Part shown: positions 22,900 through 34,900 of the stretch, one piece after another | Numbering within the stretch: the stretch's first letter is position 1 | Layout: each line of letters starts with the position of its first letter | Source: Apostichopus japonicus | Lineage: Eukaryota; Echinodermata; Holothuroidea; Aspidochirotida; Stichopodidae | Direction of reading: 5' to 3' | Length of the DNA: 64,000 bases | Assembly (NCBI RefSeq): GCF_037975245.1 | Contig: NC_092571.1 | Location: 22,183,917-22,247,916, forward strand | Made by a program: the position numbers and the translations under genes | Notes under the pieces: model-generated | Told to the model about the DNA's origin: nothing | What the model saw: the letters and a program-made list of their open reading frames with translations, nothing else | Database searches by the model: none

Positions 22900-24670
22900 T
22901 GATGACGTCTTTTGCCGATCTTTTACAGCAAGTGCCTACACGGGGAGCTGTAAGTATTAGTTAATCCACCTAATATCTCAGTCCATACAGTGGCGCGATG
23001 GCTTGGCGCACTGTGCGAGCTGATGATCGAGACTCTCTTTTGCATCCGTGGTTCGTACCCCGGGTGATGACGTCTTTTACAGCAAGTGCCTACACGGGGA
23101 GCTGTAAGTATTAGTTAATCCACCTAACATCTCAGTCCATACAGTGGCGCGATGGCTTGGCGCACTGTGCGAGCTGATGATCGAGACTCTCTTTTGCATC
23201 CGTGGTTCGAACCCCGGGTGATGACGTCTTTTGCCGATCTTTTACAGCAAGTGCCTACACGGGGAGCTGTAAGTATTAGTTAATCCACCTAATATCTCAG
23301 TCCATACAGTGGCGCGATGGCTTGGCGCACTGTGCGAGCTGATGATCGAGACTCTCTTTTGCATCCGTGGTTCGAACCCCGGGTGATGACGTCTTTTGCC
23401 GATCTTTTACAGCAAGTGCCTACACGGGGAGCTGTAAGTATTAGTTAATCCACCTAATATCTCCGTCCATACAGTGGCGCGATGGCTTGGCGCACTGTGC
23501 GAGCTGATGATCGAGACTCTCTTTTGCATCCGTGGTTCGAACCCCGGGTGATGACGTCTTTTACAGCAAGTGCCTACACGGGGAGCTGTAAGTATTAGTT
23601 AATCCACCTAACATCTCAGTCCATACAGTGGCGCGATGGCTTGGCGCACTGTGCGAGCTGATGATCGAGACTCTCTTTTGCATCCGTGGTTCGAACCCCG
23701 GGTGATGACGTCTTTTGCCGATCTTTTACAGCAAGTGCCTACACGGGGAGCTGTAAGTATTAGTTAATCCACCTAATATCTCAGTCCATACAGTGGCGCG
23801 ATGGCTTGGCGCACTGTGCGAGCTGATGATCGAGACTCTCTTTTGCATCCGTGGTTCGAACCCCGGGTGATGACGTCTTTTACAGCAAGTGCCTACACGG
23901 GGAGCTGTAAGTATTAGTTAATCCACCTAACATCTCAGTCCATACAGTGGCGCGATGGCTTGGCGCACTGTGCGAGCTGATGATCGAGACTCTCTTTTGC
24001 ATCCGTGGTTCGAACCCCGGGTGATGACGTCTTTTGCCGATCTTTTACAGCAAGTGCCTACACGGGGAGCTGTAAGTATTAGTTAATCCACCTAATATCT
24101 CAGTCCATACAGTGGCACGATGGCTTGGCGCACTGTGCGAGCTGATGATCGAGACTCTCTTTTGCATCCGTGGTTCGAACCCCGGGTGATGACGTCTTTT
24201 ACAGCAAGTGCCTACACGGGGAGCTGTAAGTATTAGTTAATCCACCTAACATCTCAGTCCATACAGTGGCGCGATGGCTTGGCGCACTGTGCGAGCTGAT
24301 GATCGAGACTCTCTTTTGCATCCGTGGTTCGAACCCCGGGTGATGACGTCTTTTGCCGATCTTTTACAGCAAGTGCCTACACGGGGAGCTGTAAGTATTA
24401 GTTAATCCACCTAATATCTCAGTCCATACAGTGGCGCGATGGCTTGGCGCACTGTGCGAGCTGATGATCGAGACTCTCTTTTGCATCCGTGGTTCGAACC
24501 CCGGGTGATGACGTCTTTTGCCGATCTTTTACAGCAAGTGCCTACACGGGGAGCTGTAAGTATTAGTTAATCCACCTAATATCTCAGTCCATACAGTGGC
24601 GCGATGGCTTGGCGCACTGTGCGAGCTGATGATCGAGACTCTCTTTTGCATCCGTGGTTCGAACCCCGGG
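22900..24670 (+). repeat. Ordinary L/S array
   Basis: Mostly alternating units. Private changes are TCTCCGTCC at 23.46 kb (seen again at 57.77 kb) and GGCACGATGG near 24.12 kb. Confidence 0.9.
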
Positions 24671-27600
24671 TGATGACGTCTTTTACAGCAAGTGCCTACA
24701 CGGGGAGCTGTAAGTATTAGTTAATCCACCTAATATCTCAGTCCATACAGTGGCGCGATGGCTTGGCGCACTGTGCGAACTGATGATCGAGACTCTCTTT
24801 TGCATCCGTGGTTCGAACCCCGGGTGATGACGTCTTTTACAGCAAGTGCCTACACGGGGAGCTGTAAGTATTAGTTAATCCACCTAACATCTCAGTCCAT
24901 ACAGTGGCGCGATGGCTTGGCGCACTGTGCGAGCTGATGATCGAGACTCTCTTTTGCATCCGTGGTTCGAACCCCGGGTGATGACGTCTTTTGCCGATCT
25001 TTTACAGCAAGTGCCTACACGGGGAGCTGTAAGTATTAGTTAATCCACCTAATATCTCAGTCCATACAGTGGCGCGATGGCTTGGCGCACTGTGCGAGCT
25101 GATGATCGAGACTCTCTTTTGCATCCGTGGTTCGAACCCCGGGTGATGACGTCTTTTACAGCAAGTGCCTACACGGGGAGCTGTAAGTATTAGTTAATCC
25201 ACCTAACATCTCAGTCCATACAGTGGCGCGATGGCTTGGCGCACTGTGCGAGCTGATGATCGAGACTCTCTTTTGCATCCGTGGTTCGAACCCCGGGTGA
25301 TGACGTCTTTTGCCGATCTTTTACAGCAAGTGCCTACACGGGGAGCTGTAAGTATTAGTTAATCCACCTAATATCTCAGTCCATACAGTGGCGCGATGGC
25401 TTGGCGCACTGTGCGAGCTGATGATCGAGACTCTCTTTTGCATCCGTGGTTCGAACCCCGGGTGATGACGTCTTTTACAGCAAGTGCCTACACGGGGAGC
25501 TGTAAGTATTAGTTAATCCACTTAACATCTCAGTCCATACAGTGGCGCGATGGCTTGGCGCACTGTGCGAGCTGATGATCGAGACTCTCTTTTGCATCCG
25601 TGGTTCGAACCCCGGGTGATGACGTCTTTTGCCGATCTTTTACAGCAAGTGCCTACACGGGGAGCTGTAAGTATTAGTTAATCCACCTAATATCTCAGTC
25701 CATACAGTGGCGCGATGGCTTGGCGCACTGTGCGAGCTGATGATCGAGACTCTCTTTTGCATCCGTGGTTCGAACCCCGGGTGATGACGTCTTTTACAGC
25801 AAGTGCCTACACGGGGAGCTGTAAGTATTAGTTAATCCACCTAACATCTCAGTCCATACAGTGGCGCGATGGCTTGGCGCACTGTGCGAGCTGATGATCG
25901 AGACTCTCTTTTGCATCCGTGGTTCGAACCCCGGGTGATGACGTCTTTTGCCGATCTTTTACAGCAAGTGCCTACACGGGGAGCTGTAAGTATTAGTTAA
26001 TCCACCTAATATCTCAGTCCATACAGTGGCGCGATGGCTTGGCGCACTGTGCGAGCTGATGATCGAGACTCTCTTTTGCATCCGTGGTTCGAACCCCGGG
26101 TGATGACGTCTTTTACAGCAAGTGCCTACACGGGGAGCTGTAAGTATTAGTTAATCCACCTAACATCTCAGTCCATACAGTGGCGCGATGGCTTGGCGCA
26201 CTGTGCGAGCTGATGATCGAGACTCTCTTTTGCATCCGTGGTTCGAACCGCGGGTGATGACGTCTTTTGCCGATCTTTTACAGCAAGTGCCTACACGGGG
26301 AGCTGTAAGTATTATTTAATCCACCTAATATCTCAGTCCATACAGTGGCGCGATGGCTTGGCGCACTGTGCGAGCTGATGATCGAGACTCTCTTTTGCAT
26401 CCGTGGTTCGAACCCCGGGTGATGACGTCTTTTACAGCAAGTGCCTACACGGGGAGCTGTAAGTATTAGTTAATCCACCTAATATCTCAGTCCATACAGT
26501 GGCGCGATGGCTTGGCGCACTGTGCGAACTGATGATCGAGACTCTCTTTTGCATCCGTGGTTCGAACCCCGGGTGATGACGTCTTTTACAGCAAGTGCCT
26601 ACACGGGGAGCTGTAAGTATTAGTTAATCCACCTAACATCTCAGTCCATACAGTGGCGCGATGGCTTGGCGCACTGTGCGAGCTGATGATCGAGACTCTC
26701 TTTTGCATCCGTGGTTCGAACCCCGGGTGATGACGTCTTTTGCCGATCTTTTACAGCAAGTGCCTACACGGGGAGCTGTAAGTATTAGTTAATCCACCTA
26801 ATATCTCAGTCCATACAGTGGCGCGATGGCTTGGCGCACTGTGCGAGCTGATGATCGAGACTCTCTTTTGCATCCGTGGTTCGAACCCCGGGTGATGACG
26901 TCTTTTACAGCAAGTGCCTACACGGGGAGCTGTAAGTATTAGTTAATCCACCTAACATCTCAGTCCATACAGTGGCGCGATGGCTTGGCGCACTGTGCGA
27001 GCTGATGATCGAGACTCTCTTTTGCATCCGTGGTTCGAACCCCGGGTGATGACGTCTTTTGCCGATCTTTTACAGCAAGTGCCTACACGGGGAGCTGTAA
27101 GTATTAGTTAATCCACCTAATATCTCAGTCCATACAGTGGCGCGATGGCTTGGCGCACTGTGCGAGCTGATGATCGAGACTCTCTTTTGCATCCGTGGTT
27201 CGAACCCCGGGTGATGACGTCTTTTACAGCAAGTGCCTACACGGGGAGCTGTAAGTATTAGTTAATCCACTTAACATCTCAGTCCATACAGTGGCGCGAT
27301 GGCTTGGCGCACTGTGCGAGCTGATGATCGAGACTCTCTTTTGCATCCGTGGTTCGAACCCCGGGTGATGACGTCTTTTGCCGATCTTTTACAGCAAGTG
27401 CCTACACGGGGAGCTGTAAGTATTAGTTAATCCACCTAATATCTCAGTCCATACAGTGGCGCGATGGCTTGGCGCACTGTGCGAGCTGATGATCGAGACT
27501 CTCTTTTGCATCCGTGGTTCGAACCCCGGGTGATGACGTCTTTTACAGCAAGTGCCTACACGGGGAGCTGTAAGTATTAGTTAATCCACCTAACATCTCA

Positions 27601-28168
27601 GTCCATACAGTGGCGCGATGGCTTGGCGCACTGTGCGAGCTGATGATCGAGACTCTCTTTTGCATCCGTGGTTCGAACCCCGGGTGATGACGTCTTTTGC
27701 CGATCTTTTACAGCAAGTGCCTACACGGGGAGCTGTAAGTATTAGTTAATCCACCTAATATCTCAGTCCATACAGTGGCGCGATGGCTTGGCGCACTGTG
27801 CGAGCTGATGATCGAGACTCTCTTTTGCATCCGTGGTTCGAACCCCGGGTGATGACGTCTTTTACAGCAAGTGCCTACACGGGGAGCTGTAAGTATTAGT
27901 TAATCCACCTAACATCTCAGTCCATACAGTGGCGCGATGGCTTGGCGCACTGTGCGAGCTGATGATCGAGACTCTCTTTTGCATCCGTGGTTCGAACCGC
28001 GGGTGATGACGTCTTTTGCCGATCTTTTACAGCAAGTGCCTACACGGGGAGCTGTAAGTATTATTTAATCCACCTAATATCTCAGTCCATACAGTGGCGC
28101 GATGGCTTGGCGCACTGTGCGAGCTGATGATCGAGACTCTCTTTTGCATCCGTGGTTCGAACCCCGGG
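24671..28168 (+). repeat. Two tandem 1749-bp eleven-monomer higher-order repeats
   Basis: Copies at 24671-26419 and 26420-28168 are each ordered S S L S L S L S L S L (6 S + 5 L = 1749 bp). Four markers recur at exactly 1749 bp: TGCGAACTG (24.77 and 26.52 kb), CACTTAACATC (25.52 and 27.27 kb), AACCGCGGG (26.25 and 28.00 kb) and TATTATTTAATC (26.31 and 28.06 kb). The first S of each copy has the unusual CTAATATC. Confidence 0.9.
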
Positions 28169-28806
28169 TGATGACGTCTTTTACAGCAAGTGCCTACACG
28201 GGGAGCTGTAAGTATTAGTTAATCCACCTAACATCTCAGTCCATACAGTGGCGCGATGGCTTGGCGCACTGTGCGAGCTGATGATCGAGACTCTCTTTTG
28301 CATCCGTGGTTCGAACCGCGGGTGATGACGTCTTTTGCCGATCTTTTACAGCAAGTGCCTACACGGGGAGCTGTAAGTATTAGTTAATCCACCTAATATC
28401 TCAGTCCATACAGTGGCGCGATGGCTTGGCGCACTGTGCGAGCTGATGATCGAGACTCTCTTTTGCATCCGTGGTTCGAACCCCGGGTGATGACGTCTTT
28501 TACAGCAAGTGCCTACACGGGGAGCTGTAAGTATTAGTTAATCCACCTAACATCTCAGTCCATACAGTGGCGCGATGGCTTGGCGCACTGTGCGAGCTGA
28601 TGATCGAGACTCTCTTTTGCATCCGTGGTTCGAACCCCGGGTGATGACGTCTTTTGCCGATCTTTTACAGCAAGTGCCTACACGGGGAGCTGTAAGTATT
28701 AGTTAATCCACCTAATATCTCAGTCCATACAGTGGCGCGATGGCTTGGCGCACTGTGCGAGCTGATGATCGAGACTCTCTTTTGCATCCGTGGTTCGAAC
28801 CCCGGG
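28169..28806 (+). repeat. Ordinary S L S L monomers
   Basis: Four standard units. The first ends in AACCGCGGG (28.32 kb). Confidence 0.88.
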
Positions 28807-28964
28807 TGATGACGTCTTTTACAGCAAGTGCCTACACTGGGAGCTGTAAGTATGTATTAGTTAATCCACCTAATATCTCAGTCCATACAGTGGCGCGATG
28901 GCTTGGCGCACTGTGCGAGCTGATGATCGAGACTCTCTTTTGCATCCGTGGTTCGAACCGCGGG
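28807..28964 (+). repeat. S monomer with the same 4-bp GTAT duplication (158 bp)
   Basis: This S-type unit carries the TATGTATTAG insertion seen in the L unit at 22731 and is followed, as there, by an L with TTCGTACCC (29.12 kb). It also has CACTGGGAG and ends AACCGCGGG. The insertion and the next marker are both 6065 bp from their counterparts, although the host monomer is of the other length class. A 75-codon frame (28740-28967) is opened by the insertion and is not considered a gene. Confidence 0.88.
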
Positions 28965-31900
28965 TGATGACGTCTTTTGCCGATCTTTTACAGCAAGTGC
29001 CTACACGGGGAGCTGTAAGTATTAGTTAATCCACCTAATATCTCAGTCCATACAGTGGCGCGATGGCTTGGCGCACTGTGCGAGCTGATGATCGAGACTC
29101 TCTTTTGCATCCGTGGTTCGTACCCCGGGTGATGACGTCTTTTACAGCAAGTGCCTACACGGGGAACTGTAAGTATTAGTTAATCCACCTAACATCTCAG
29201 TCCATACAGTGGCGCGATGGCTTGGCGCACTGTGCGAGCTGATGATCGAGACTCTCTTTTGCATCCGTGGTTCGAACCCCGGGTGATGACGTCTTTTGCC
29301 GATCTTTTACAGCAAGTGCCTACACGGGGAGCTGTAAGTATTAGTTAATCCACCTAATATCTCAGTCCATACAGTGGCGCGATGGCTTGGCGCACTGTGC
29401 GAGCTGATGATCGAGACTCTCTTTTGCATCCGTGGTTCGAACCCCGGGTGATGACGTCTTTTGCCGATCTTTTACAGCAAGTGCCTACACGGGGAGCTGT
29501 AAGTATTAGTTAATCCACCTAATATCTCAGTCCATACAGTGGCGCGATGGCTTGGCGCACTGTGCGAGCTGATGATCGAGACTCTCTTTTGCATCCGTGG
29601 TTCGAACCCCGGGTGATGACGTCTTTTACAGCAAGTGCCTACACGGGGAGCTGTAAGTATTAGTTAATCCACCTAACATCTCAGTCCATACAGTGGCGCG
29701 ATGGCTTGGCGCACTGTGCGAGCTGATGATCGAGACTCTCTTTTGCATCCGTGGTTCGAACCCCGGGTGATGACGTCTTTTGCCGATCTTTTACAGCAAG
29801 TGCCTACACGGGGAGCTGTAAGTATTAGTTAATCCACCTAATATCTCAGTCCATACAGTGGCGCGATGGCTTGGCGCACTGTGCGAGCTGATGATCGAGA
29901 CTCTCTTTTGCATCCGTGGTTCGAACCCCGGGTGATGACGTCTTTTACAGCAAGTGCCTACACGGGGAGCTGTAAGTATTAGTTAATCCACCTAACATCT
30001 CAGTCCATACAGTGGCGCGATGGCTTGGCGCACTGTGCGAGCTGATGATCGAGACTCTCTTTTGCATCCGTGGTTCGAACCCCGGGTGATGACGTCTTTT
30101 ACAGCAAGTGCCTACACGGGGAGCTGTAAGTATTAGTTAATCCACCTAATATCTCAGTCCATACAGTGGCGCGATGGCTTGGCGCACTGTGCGAGCTGAT
30201 GATCGAGACTCTCTTTTGCATCCGTGGTTCGAACCCCGGGTGATGACGTCTTTTGCCGATCTTTTACAGCAAGTGCCTACACGGGGAGCTGTAAGTATTA
30301 GTTAATCCACCTAATATCTCAGTCCATACAGTGGCGCAATGGCTTGGCGCACTGTGCGAGCTGATGATCGAGACTCTCTTTTGCATCCGTGGTTCGAACC
30401 CCGGGTGATGACGTCTTTTACAGCAAGTGCCTACACGGGGAGCTGTAAGTATTAGTTAATCCACCTAATATCTCAGTCCATACAGTGGCGCGATGGCTTG
30501 GCGCACTGTGCGAGCTGATGATCGAGACTCTCTTTTGCATCCGTGGTTCGAACCCCGGGTGATGACGTCTTTTACAGCAAGTGCCTACATGGGGAGCTGT
30601 AAGTATTAGTTAATCCACCTAACATCTCAGTCCATACAGTGGCGCGATGGCTTGGCGCACTGTGCGAGCTGATGATCGAGACTCTCTTTTGCATCCGTGG
30701 TTCGAACCCCGGGTGATGACGTCTTTTACAGCAAGTGCCTACACGGGGAGCTGTAAGTATTAGTTAATCCACCTAACATCTCAGTCCATACAGTGGCGCG
30801 ATGGCTTGGCGCACTGTGCGAGCTGATGATCGAGACTCTCTTTTGCATCCGTGGTTCGAACCCCGGGTGATGACGTCTTTTGCCGATCTTTTACAGCAAG
30901 TGCCTACACGGGGAGCTGTAAGTATTAGTTAATCCACCTAATATCTCAGTCCATACAGTGGCGCGATGGCTTGGCGCACTGTGCGAGCTGATGATCGAGA
31001 CTCTCTTTTGCATCCGTGGTTCGAACCCCGGGTGATGACGTCTTTTGCCGATCTTTTACAGCAAGTGCCTACACGGGGAGCTGTAAGTATTAGTTAATCC
31101 ACCTAATATCTCAGTCCATACAGTGGCGCGATGGCTTGGCGCACTGTGCGAGCTGATGATCGAGACTCTCTTTTGCATCCGTGGTTCGAACCCCGGGTGA
31201 TGACGTCTTTTACAGCAAGTGCCTACACGGGGAGCTGTAAGTATTAGTTAATCCACCTAACATCTCAGTCCATACAGTGGCGCGATGGCTTGGCGCACTG
31301 TGCGAGCTGATGATCGAGACTCTCTTTTGCATCCGTGGTTCGAACCCCGGGTGATGACGTCTTTTACAGCAAGTGCCTACACGGGGAGCTGTAAGTATTA
31401 GTTAATCCACCTAACATCTCAGTCCATACAGTGGCGCGATGGCTTGGCGCACTGTGCGAGCTGATGATCGAGACTCTCTTTTGCATCCGTGGTTCGAACC
31501 CCGGGTGATGACGTCTTTTGCCGATCTTTTACAGCAAGTGCCTACACGGGGAGCTGTAAGTATTAGTTAATCCACCTAATATCTCAGTCCATACAGTGGC
31601 GCGATGGCTTGGCGCACTGTGCGAGCTGATGATCGAGACTCTCTTTTGCATCCGTGGTTCGAACCCCGGGTGATGACGTCTTTTGCCGATCTTTTACAGC
31701 AAGTGCCTACACGGGGAGCTGTAAGTATTAGTTAATCCACCTAATATCTCAGTCCATACAGTGGCGCAATGGCTTGGCGCACTGTGCGAGCTGATGATCG
31801 AGACTCTCTTTTGCATCCGTGGTTCGAACCCCGGGTGATGACGTCTTTTACAGCAAGTGCCTACACGGGGAGCTGTAAGTATTAGTTAATCCACCTAACA

Positions 31901-34900
31901 TCTCAGTCCATACAGTGGCGCGATGGCTTGGCGCACTGTGCGAGCTGATGATCGAGACTCTCTTTTGCATCCGTGGTTCGAACCCCGGGTGATGACGTCT
32001 TTTGCCGATCTTTTACAGCAAGTGCCTACACGGGGAGCTGTAAGTATTAGTTAATCCACCTAATATCTCAGTCCATACAGTGGCGCGATGGCTTGGCGCA
32101 CTGTGCGAGCTGATGATCGAGACTCTCTTTTGCATCCGTGGTTCGAACCCCGGGTCATGACGTCTTTTACAGCAAGTGCCTACACGGGGAGCTGTAAGTA
32201 TTAGTTAATCCACCTAACATCTCAGTCCATACAGTGGCGCGATGGCTTGGCGCACTGTGCGAGCTGATGATCGAGACTCTCTTTTGCATCCGTGGTTCGA
32301 ACCCCGGGTGATGACGTCTTTTGCCGATCTTTTACAGCAAGTGCCTACACGGGGAGCTGTAAGTATTAGTTAATCCACCTAACATCTCAGTCCATACAGT
32401 GGCGCGATGGCTTGGCGCACTGTGCGAGCTGATGATCGAGACTCTCTTTTGCATCCGTGGTTCGAACCCCGGGTGATGACGTCTTTTGCCGATCATTTAC
32501 AGCAAGTGCCTACACGGGGAGCTGTAAGTATTAGTTAATCCACCTAATATCTCAGTCCATACAGTGGCGCGATGGCTTGGCGCACTGTGCGAGCTGATGA
32601 TCGAGACTCTCTTTTGCATCCGTGGTTCGAACCCCGGGTGATGACGTCTTTTGCCGATCTTTTACAGCAAGTGCCTACACGGGGAGCTGTAAGTATTAGT
32701 TAATCCACCTAATATCTCAGTCCATACAGTGGCGCGATGGCTTGGCGCACTGTGCGAGCTGATGATCGAGACTCTCTTTTGCATCCGTGGTTCGAACCCC
32801 GGGTGATGACGTCTTTTACAGCAAGTGCCTACACGGGGAGCTGTAAGTATTAGTTAATCCACCTAACATCTCAGTCCATACAGTGGCGCGATGGCTTGGC
32901 GCACTGTGCGAGCTGATGATCGAGACTCTCTTTTGCATCCGTGGTTCGAACCCCGGGTGATGACGTCTTTTGCCGATCTTTTACAGCAAGTGCCTACACG
33001 GGGAGCTGTAAGTATTAGTTAATCCACCTAATATCTCAGTCCATACAGTGGCGCGATGGCTTGGCGCACTGTGCGAGCTGATGATCGAGACTCTCTTTTG
33101 CATCCGTGGTTCGAACCCCGGGTGATGACGTCTTTTGCCGATCTTTTACAGCAAGTGCCTACACGGGGAGCTGTAAGTATTAGTTAATCCACCTAATATC
33201 TCAGTCCATACAGTGGCGCGATGGCTTGGCGCACTGTGCGAGCTGATGATCGAGACTCTCTTTTGCATCCGTGGTTCGAACCCCGGGTGATGACGTCTTT
33301 TACAGCAAGTGCCTACACGGGGAGCTGTAAGTATTAGTTAATCCACCTAACATCTCAGTCCATACAGTGGCGCGATGGCTTGGCGCAATGTGCGAGCTGA
33401 TGATCGAGACTCTCTTTTGCATCCGTGGTTCGAACCCCGGGTGATGACGTCTTTTGCCGATCTTTTACAGCAAGTGCCTACACGGGGAGCTGTAAGTATT
33501 AGTTAATCCACCTAATATCTCAGTCCATACAGTGGCGCGATGGCTTGGCGCACTGTGCGAGCTGATGATCGAGACTCTCTTTTGCATCCGTGGTTCGAAC
33601 CCCGGGTGATGACGTCTTTTACAGCAAGTGCCTACACGGGGAGCTGTAAGTATTAGTTAATCCACCTAACATCTCAGTCCATACAGTGGCGCGATGGCTT
33701 GGCGCACTGTGCGAGCTGATGATCGAGACTCTCTTTTGCATCCGTGGTTCGAACCCCGGGGGATGACGTCTTTTACAGCAAGTGCCTACACGGGGAGCTG
33801 TAAGTATTAGTTAATCCACCTAACATCTCAGTCCATACAGTGGCGCGATGGCTTGGCGCACTGTGCGAGCTGATGATCGAGACTCTCTTTTGCATCCGTG
33901 GTTCGAACCCCGGGTGATGACGTCTTTTACAGCAAGTGCCTACACGGGGAGCTGTAAGTATTAGTTAATCCACCTAATATCTCAGTCCATACAGTGGCGC
34001 GATGGCTTGGCGCACTGTGCGAGCTGATGATCGAGACTCTCTTTTGCATCCGTGGTTCGAACCCCGGGTGATGACGTCTTTTGCCGATCTTTTACAGCAA
34101 GTGCCTACACGGGGAGCTGTAAGTATTAGTTAATCCACCTAATATCTCAGTCCATACAGTGGCGCGATGGCTTGGCGCACTGTGCGAGCTGATGATCGAG
34201 ACTCTCTTTTGCATCCGTGGTTCGAACCCCGGGTGATGACGTCTTTTACAGCAAGTGCCTACACGGGGAGCTGTAAGTATTAGTTAATCCACCTAACATC
34301 TCAGTCCATACAGTGGCGCGATGGCTTGGCGCACTGTGCGAGCTGATGATCGAGACTCTCTTTTGCATCCGTGGTTCGAACCCCGGGTGATGACGTCTTT
34401 TGCCGATCTTTTACAGCAAGTGCCTACACGGGGAGCTGTAAGTATTAGTTAATCCACCTAATATCTCAGTCCATACAGTGGCGCGATGGCTTGGCGCACT
34501 GTGCGAGCTGATGATCGAGACTCTCTTTTGCATCCGTGGTTCGAACCCCGGGTGATGACGTCTTTTACAGCAAGTGCCTACACGGGGAGCTGTAAGTATT
34601 AGTTAATCCACCTAACATCTCAGTCCATACAGTGGCGCGATGGCTTGGCGCACTGTGCGAGCTGATGATCGAGACTCTCTTTTGCATCCGTGGTTCGAAC
34701 CCCGGGTGATGACGTCTTTTACAGCAAGTGCCTACACGGGGAGCTGTAAGTATTAGTTAATCCACCTAATATCTCAGTCCATACAGTGGCGCGATGGCTT
34801 GGCGCACTGTGCGAGCTGATGATCGAGACTCTCTTTTGCATCCGTGGTTCGAACCCCGGGTGATGACGTCTTTTGCCGATCTTTTACAGCAAGTGCCTAC

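Noticed and set aside
22714-22902. 62-codon open frame (+ strand), and a similar 75-codon frame at 28740-28967
   Set aside because: Both exist only because a GTAT insertion shifts frame and bypasses a stop present in the consensus. The translation is simply satellite read through, and 22714 needs a GTG start.
30241-31835. 1430-bp higher-order repeat suggested by GCGCAATGG at 30.33 and 31.76 kb
   Set aside because: Only this one marker is shared. The monomer order before and after differs, so a block duplication is not supported.
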